A stretch of 55,382 nucleotides of DNA from an uncultured Anaerolineaceae bacterium (GTDB taxonomy: Bacteria; Chloroflexota; Anaerolineae; Anaerolineales; Anaerolineaceae), in the NCBI GenBank assembly GCA_927443345.1, contig CAKMKJ010000043.1, positions 1 to 55,382 on the forward strand, written 5' to 3'. The notes beneath the pieces were generated by a model. It did no database searches. It was not told where the DNA came from and saw only the letters and a list, made by a program, of their open reading frames with translations. Positions 51,392 through 55,382 of this stretch are shown here, piece after piece (the first letter of the stretch is position 1; every line of letters starts with the position of its first letter). The position numbers and the translations under genes were made by a program.

Positions 51392-52107
51392 TTATTAACC
51401 ACGAAACACACGGAAAACACTAAAAGGAAAGGCAAAAGTCTATAACAAAACCAAAAAAACAAAACCAAACCAAAAACCAAAACTTTATTAACCACGAAAC
51501 ACACGAAATACACTAAAAGGAAAAACTAAGGGCAATAACTAAAGGCAAAAACTAAAAACAAAAAGCATAAATGAATTCTTATTTTTATAAAACAATTCGT
51601 TCAACAGTTGCCCGCGGATAATGACCAAAATTGATTAGCAATCCTAGATGAAGTTTTGATACTTTTAGATAATTGTGGAGTTGGGCTTTGTGTTCATCGT
51701 TGGTTTCTTTAACGGCTTTGAGTTCAAGAATTCTCTTTTCATAACAAACAAAATCTGGACGATAGACTTGACTGAGGATGAACCCCTTATATTCAATTGT
51801 CATTTCAGATTGAGACATAAAGGGGATATTTCTTATTGAAAATTCTCTGGCTAGCGCTTCCTGGTATACGGCTTCAATAAAACCACAACCCAACTCTCGA
51901 TAAACCTCGAATATTGCTCCTTGAAGCACAAAGCTCTCTTCCTTAAGCAGGAGTTTACTATCTGCCGTAGAATTCATAATTCCCTCCTATAAAATTGATA
52001 TTTCGTATCTTGCCCTTCTTTTTAGTGTGTTTAGTGTGTTTCGTGGTAATAATGATTTTGGTTTTTGATTTCTTTTCAATTTTTTTGTGTCGTTTGTGGT
52101 TAATAAA
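51392..52107. mobile_element. Putative element: GxxExxY gene inside nested inverted repeats
   Basis: On the left, two direct copies of a 39-bp repeat (51392-51430 and 51484-51523, TTATTAACCACGAAACACAC followed by ACACTAAAAGGAAA-like bases) precede the gene. On the right, an inverted copy (52015-52052) matches with few differences, and a more degenerate inverted copy ends at 52107. Thus the gene at 51585-51977 sits in outer and inner inverted repeats, 716 bp in all. The same core is found at both ends of the 45719-45866 repeat. No transposase is present; mobility would depend on the GxxExxY nuclease or on an enzyme elsewhere. No target-site duplication was found. Confidence 0.6.
51585..51977 (-). 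CDS. GxxExxY protein (PD-(D/E)XK nuclease-like)
   Basis: A 130-residue protein of the GxxExxY family. The name motif is GFIEAVY (32-38). The nuclease-like residues are in RPDFV (P74 D75) and ELK (85-87), followed by QLHNY (Q99, Y103), which form the PD-(D/E)XK core plus the QxxxY motif, so it may cut DNA. Length is normal. GGAGG lies eight bases upstream of the ATG. Unusually it stands alone inside inverted repeats (51392-52107). The family is poorly characterised; catalysis in this protein is an inference. Confidence 0.88.
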   Translation of the reverse strand: MNSTADSKLLLKEESFVLQGAIFEVYRELGCGFIEAVYQEALAREFSIRNIPFMSQSEMTIEYKGFILSQVYRPDFVCYEKRILELKAVKETNDEHKAQLHNYLKVSKLHLGLLINFGHYPRATVERIVL

Positions 52108-52112
52108 CAGAT

Positions 52113-52571
52113 TTACTTAGGCCAGATGAGCCACAAGATCAGGGCTGTAGCCAAACCGGTGAGGACGCCGCCAACGACTTCAAAGGGGGTGTGGCCGAGC
52201 ATTTCTTTGAGCTTTTTCTGTTCTTCGTTGGGGGTCTTGGCGATAACAAACCAGTCATCCAGCATGCGGTTAAGAGCTTCGGCGTGATAGCCGGCTTCAC
52301 GCCTGACGCCTGCAGCGTCATACACGACAATCATGGTGATGGCTACCGCTATGGCAAAGGCCGGGTGGTCGAATCCGCTGAAGAGACCGATGGCCAGGGT
52401 GGTGCCTGACAAGGTCGCGGAATGAGAACTGGGCATGCCACCGGTGCCAAAGGCCAGTTTGACATTAAACTTGCGGTGCATGATGAAAAATACCGGAATC
52501 TTTAAAATGGAAGAGGCAAGCCAGGCAACGATGCAGGTGATCAGTTCGGGATAATTAACAAGAAAAGACAT
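52113..52571 (-). CDS. Divergent PAP2 family protein (DUF212)
   Basis: A 152-residue integral membrane protein of the divergent-PAP2 family. FGTGGMPSSHSATLSG carries the PSSH core of phosphatase motif II, and HTPFEVVGGVLTG the third-motif His, so a phosphatase acting on lipid-linked phosphates is likely but unproven. YDAAGVRREAGYHAEALN is a family hallmark. It has four or five helices. The gene follows xseB by 3 bp (stop 52575, start 52571) and so is probably cotranscribed. Its stop is 6 bp from the outer repeat of the GxxExxY element. Confidence 0.9.
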   Translation of the reverse strand: MSFLVNYPELITCIVAWLASSILKIPVFFIMHRKFNVKLAFGTGGMPSSHSATLSGTTLAIGLFSGFDHPAFAIAVAITMIVVYDAAGVRREAGYHAEALNRMLDDWFVIAKTPNEEQKKLKEMLGHTPFEVVGGVLTGLATALILWLIWPK

Positions 52572-52574
52572 GGA

Positions 52575-52805
52575 CTAATCCTCTTTGTCGAGGGAGGATT
52601 TGGAGGTGTTGAGCTCCTTGATGCGCAGTTCGGCATTATCCAGCAGGGAGGTGCAGTGTTGTGAGAGAATCTGTCCGCGCTCGAAAAGCTTCATGGTCTC
52701 GTCGAGGGGCTGCTGTTGGTTCTCCATCGCTTCAACAATGGATTCTAGTTCGCTGAACGCCTGTTCATAGGTTAACGCTAATGGTGTTTTATCCGTTTTC
52801 GCCAT
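52575..52805 (-). CDS. xseB: Exodeoxyribonuclease VII small subunit
   Basis: A 76-residue helical protein, the small subunit that assembles on XseA to form the single-strand-specific exonuclease VII. SFSELESIVEAMENQQQPLDE-like sequence is present (FSELESIVEAMEN, then PLDETMKLFERG and AELRIKEL), as in the family. ATG 52805 was chosen because AAGGAGG is six to seven bases upstream; the longer in-frame start is not needed. It overlaps the end of xseA by 17 bp. Confidence 0.93.
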   Translation of the reverse strand: MAKTDKTPLALTYEQAFSELESIVEAMENQQQPLDETMKLFERGQILSQHCTSLLDNAELRIKELNTSKSSLDKED

Positions 52806-54033
52806 GGGTACCACCTCCTTTAATTGCAACCACCTGGGATTTAATCGTGCCATCCGATACTTGAATTGTAACTTGATCTGACGTTTTTACCGTTTTGACA
52901 CTGCTCACCACCTGGCCCGCGGAATCGCTGACGATGGCGTATCCGCGCTGAAGCACGGCAAAAGGATTAAGTGAAGCGAGACGGGTTTGCAGGCTTTTCA
53001 CCTGGCTGTGCTGCATGCGCAGTTCGTTATGCAGCGCCAGTTCTGCACGGCTGGCAAGTTCATCCAGGCGCTGGCGGTCGTTGCGCACCAGCCAGAGCGG
53101 AGAGAGGTTGTCGAGCCGGTGTTTTAGATCCATGAGGTCAACCGCGGATTGCGAAGTCACGGCTTGCAGGGCATAACCCAGGCGTGAAGAGAGAGAAGCC
53201 AGACTTTCAAAAAGTTCCGCCCGATCGGGGGTGCATAATTCCGCGGCGGCGGTGGGGGTGGGCGCGCGTAGATCCGCGGCAAAGTCAGAGAGGGTGAAAT
53301 CTGTCTCATGGCCGACGCCGGTGACCACAGGCGCGTGCGAGGCGGCTACAGCTCTGACCACATTTTCATCATTGAATGCCCACAGGTCTTCAAGCGAGCC
53401 TCCGCCGCGCGCGAGGATGATCACATCCGCGCTGCCGAGGGCGTTGAGGCGTTTAAGTGAGTTCACCAGCGCGTCAGGTGCTTCATCCCCTTGAACGGGG
53501 GCAGACGCCAGCAGCACTTCAGCCAGCGGATAGCGGCGGCGCAGGGTGTTGAGCATATCCTGCAGGGCTGCGCCGGTGGGTGAGGTGACGATGCCGATGC
53601 GCTGCGGTATTTCTGGCAGCGGACGTTTGCGCGCAGTGTCAAACAAGCCTTCCGCTTCGAGGCGGGCTTTGAGCCGCATGAACTCCTGATAGAGAGCGCC
53701 TTCGCCAGACATGCGCACGGCGTCTACATATAACTGGTACTGTCCGTCGCGCTCATAGACGCTTATTGCGCCGTGGGCTTCAATGGCCATGCCGCTCTGC
53801 AGCATCAGCGGCAGACGGGCGGCGTTCATCTTCCAGATCACGCATTTGAGCGCAGAACTTGGGTCTTTGAGGGTGAAGTAAATGTGGCCTGAAGACGGCC
53901 GCGACAGGTTGGAGATTTCGCCGCGAATCCACACATCGCGCAGGATTTCGTCGCTATCCATTAGTTCGCGCAGATAGCGCGAGATGTCGCTGACTGTCAG
54001 GGAAGTAATTTGAAAAAGGGAGGGCTGCCGCAT
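52789..54033 (-). CDS. xseA: Exodeoxyribonuclease VII large subunit
   Basis: A 414-residue catalytic subunit. N-terminal OB fold (about 10-100, VWIRGEISNLSRPSSGHIYF), catalytic domain with IGIVTSPTGAALQDML, ILARGGGSLEDLWAFNDE and GVGHETDFTLSDFAADLRAP, and a coiled-coil C-terminus ending in the LQRGYAIVSD segment. ATG 54033 is chosen; TTG 54039 is possible. It forms an operon with xseB and the PAP2-like gene. Identification is very secure. Confidence 0.96.
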   Translation of the reverse strand: MRQPSLFQITSLTVSDISRYLRELMDSDEILRDVWIRGEISNLSRPSSGHIYFTLKDPSSALKCVIWKMNAARLPLMLQSGMAIEAHGAISVYERDGQYQLYVDAVRMSGEGALYQEFMRLKARLEAEGLFDTARKRPLPEIPQRIGIVTSPTGAALQDMLNTLRRRYPLAEVLLASAPVQGDEAPDALVNSLKRLNALGSADVIILARGGGSLEDLWAFNDENVVRAVAASHAPVVTGVGHETDFTLSDFAADLRAPTPTAAAELCTPDRAELFESLASLSSRLGYALQAVTSQSAVDLMDLKHRLDNLSPLWLVRNDRQRLDELASRAELALHNELRMQHSQVKSLQTRLASLNPFAVLQRGYAIVSDSAGQVVSSVKTVKTSDQVTIQVSDGTIKSQVVAIKGGGTHGENG

Positions 54034-54106
54034 ACTCAATAATATAACATACCCTCCCCTTTTTTGATGTTTGGAACTTAATTACAAAGTGTTTATTCTG
54101 TAATCA

Positions 54107-54829
54107 TTATGGAACAGGTGTGATTGAAGCGAATGCGGTTGCTGTGGCAGCGTTGGCTGTTGCTGTGCCATTTAATGCACCCGCAACAGCAGTCGCCAAA
54201 AGATCAGGTGTCGGGGTGATGGTGCCGGTGGCGGTGGCTGTCACAGAAGTGGAAACCACAATGACCACTGAAAAAGGTGCGCCAAAAGTCTTACCGGCGC
54301 CGTTTTGCAATGAATACCAGCCGGTATAAGTGCCCTTAGTAATAGGCGCTACCAGGTTTACCGAGACATTATCCACACGGCCTGAGCCGATAGCAGGGAT
54401 GGCGGTTGAAACGCCGCCCATGGCTGTTCCGCTGACGAAGACAACCTTGTAAGAAGTAGTCCAGTTGCAGGTGCCTGAGTTTTTGAGCGACCATGTTTTG
54501 GTGAAGGTCTGGCCGGGAGTCATGATCGTGTTATCGGGGATGGTCACGTCGGCCATAAATAATGAACTGTCACAAACAGGAACTGTGATTTTTAAGGTAG
54601 GAGTGGCCGCCATGGTATTCGTGACCAGGGGGGTGATGGTGGCCGTGGGTGATGGCGTCATGCTTGGCTGCGGGGTGACCGTAGGCATCGAGACGGCCAG
54701 AGTTTGCGCCACGGAAGTATAGAGTGCATCCATGGTGGCCTGGGTAAGTGGTGGTGGTGTGGCTTTGGCGCATGCGCTCAGCGCCAGCAGGCAGCAGACA
54801 ACGAGAGCAAAAATTCTTTTTCTGTTCAT
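54107..54829 (-). CDS. Lipoprotein with NBR1-type Ig-like domain
   Basis: A 240-residue exported protein: lipoprotein signal with ALSACAKATP at about residue 20, a Thr/Pro-rich linker (about 45-80), an Ig-like domain of the NBR1 type (about 82-200) with the hallmark TKTWSLKNSGTCNWT, GTYTGWYSLQN, and a low-complexity Ala/Thr-rich C-terminus. Such domains are common on the surface of Chloroflexota and probably bind proteins or glycans. The Shine-Dalgarno AAAGGA is about 9 bases before the ATG. Single gene, last before the convergence region. The partner is unknown. Confidence 0.85.
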   Translation of the reverse strand: MNRKRIFALVVCCLLALSACAKATPPPLTQATMDALYTSVAQTLAVSMPTVTPQPSMTPSPTATITPLVTNTMAATPTLKITVPVCDSSLFMADVTIPDNTIMTPGQTFTKTWSLKNSGTCNWTTSYKVVFVSGTAMGGVSTAIPAIGSGRVDNVSVNLVAPITKGTYTGWYSLQNGAGKTFGAPFSVVIVVSTSVTATATGTITPTPDLLATAVAGALNGTATANAATATAFASITPVP

Positions 54830-55075
54830 GGCAGCGATCCTTTTTTGTTAACCTTGAATTCATTGATTTGTTATTTTTGAAAACCATATCGTCATTAATC
54901 ATAAACCAGATTTTCCATACTTTCCTGTTAACTTATCAAGAAAGTGAAATTTATTAATAGTCTTGAAGAAGATGAAGGGGATTATGGATGATGGTCTGCA
55001 AATTGATAAACAAAGACACATTGATTACTTATAACCTGAATCGATTTTTAATCACAAGACTGATCGACAATCAAA
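54830..55075. other. Intergenic region, nothing supported
   Basis: A/T-rich sequence between the NBR1-Ig lipoprotein gene and the next terminator; no frame with a ribosome-binding site and no clear repeat. Confidence 0.4.
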
Positions 55076-55107
55076 AAAACAACCAGGAGTATGATCCTGG
55101 TTGTTTT
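55076..55107 (-). terminator. Rho-independent terminator after the RCC1-repeat gene
   Basis: Thirteen-base arms (55076-55088 and 55095-55107) around a 6-base loop, with A/T-tracts on both sides; it lies 26 bp beyond the stop of the partial gene and works on the minus strand. Confidence 0.85.
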
Positions 55108-55132
55108 AAGTTTTTCGTTATGAAGAAAAGGT

Positions 55133-55382
55133 TTAGGGTTCAATTACATAGACGGGAAGATTGCTGTCAATAATTGAATCATTACCTAACTGTCCGTAGG
55201 TGTTTTCTCCCCAGCACATGGCCGTATTACCTTGTCCAACCAATACACAACTGTGATTTCTGCCAATGCCAATTTCTTTCGCTTCAGAAATTCCAGTTGT
55301 TAACACTGCACTGGCGGATTCTTGATTGGTGCCATTGCCTAGTTGACCATATTGATTGTTGCCCCAGCAAGAGGTAGTGCCA
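55133..55382 (-). CDS. RCC1-repeat protein, C-terminal part (runs out of the window)
   Basis: The 82 visible codons end in TAA at 55135-55133; the start is outside the window. Two copies of the repeat signature are seen: SCWGNNQYGQLGNGT and MCWGENTYGQLGND, with an intervening IGIGRNHSCVL. These are the blades of an RCC1-type beta propeller, usually exported or surface proteins in bacteria. Each blade has one conserved Cys. The frame is open to the window edge. Binding partner is unknown. Confidence 0.85.
   Translation of the reverse strand, partial: GTTSCWGNNQYGQLGNGTNQESASAVLTTGISEAKEIGIGRNHSCVLVGQGNTAMCWGENTYGQLGNDSIIDSNLPVYVIEP

Noticed and set aside
51392-52107. CRISPR array from the repeated TTAACCACGAAACACAC units
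   Set aside because: There are only four copies, partly inverted, with unequal spacing and no cas genes, so an inverted-repeat element explains them better.

Overview
The window looks like a chromosomal segment of a Chloroflexota bacterium, most likely Anaerolineae. This is inferred from protein style, not from a marker gene: Thr/Pro-rich linkers in exported proteins, an NBR1-type Ig-like lipoprotein, very long multi-PAS/GAF HD-GYP proteins, an RCC1-repeat protein, and many short palindromic repeats between genes. No rRNA, tRNA or CRISPR array was seen.

Layout. 0-1.5 kb: a metal ABC-transporter permease and a cyclophilin. 1.5-3.7 kb: an accessory stretch with two unrecognised small membrane proteins. 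3.7-20.1 kb: a signalling block with a GAF/GGDEF diguanylate cyclase coupled to a 1386-residue PAS/GAF/HD-GYP protein, a hybrid histidine kinase (PAS-HisKA-HATPase-REC-REC-Hpt), a 570-residue protein I do not recognise, and a 1509-residue protein joining a periplasmic solute-binding sensor to PAS, GAF and HD-GYP domains. 20.1-25.4 kb: a HAD hydrolase, then a promoter-led operon for an aldehyde (P5C-like) dehydrogenase, a two-subunit CoA-transferase and a D-2-hydroxyacid dehydrogenase. 25.4-28.9 kb: a second accessory stretch with an SMI1/KNR4 (SUKH) protein, three small membrane proteins and four palindromic repeats. 29-32.8 kb: a membrane-fused spermidine-synthase-like protein diverging from a polytopic GT-C-like protein. 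32.8-43.3 kb: a dense minus-strand operon in which most genes overlap: lipoprotein, C39-like peptidase with TPRs, SbcD, CNNM/CorC-type membrane protein, SbcC, two GT4 glycosyltransferases, ADP-ribosylglycohydrolase. 43.7-45.7 kb: two tandem secreted esterases.

45.7-47.9 kb is the most unusual part. A LacI-type repressor has a consensus promoter that abuts a perfect 14-bp operator. Downstream on the same strand lie two tandem 24-codon genes with nearly identical products, each with its own GCAACCGGTTGC palindrome just upstream of the Shine-Dalgarno, then a 77-codon gene whose N-terminus shares the same motif, then a Lys-rich 38-codon gene. I know of no description of this arrangement.

47.9-55.4 kb: an LCM-type methyltransferase, a NUDIX hydrolase, DnaK, a GxxExxY (PD-(D/E)XK) gene enclosed by nested inverted repeats, a divergent PAP2 protein with exonuclease VII XseB and XseA, an NBR1-Ig lipoprotein and the C-terminal end of an RCC1-repeat protein. 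A 148-bp MITE-like copy of the repeat that encloses the GxxExxY gene lies at 45.7-45.9 kb, so the two may form an element family.
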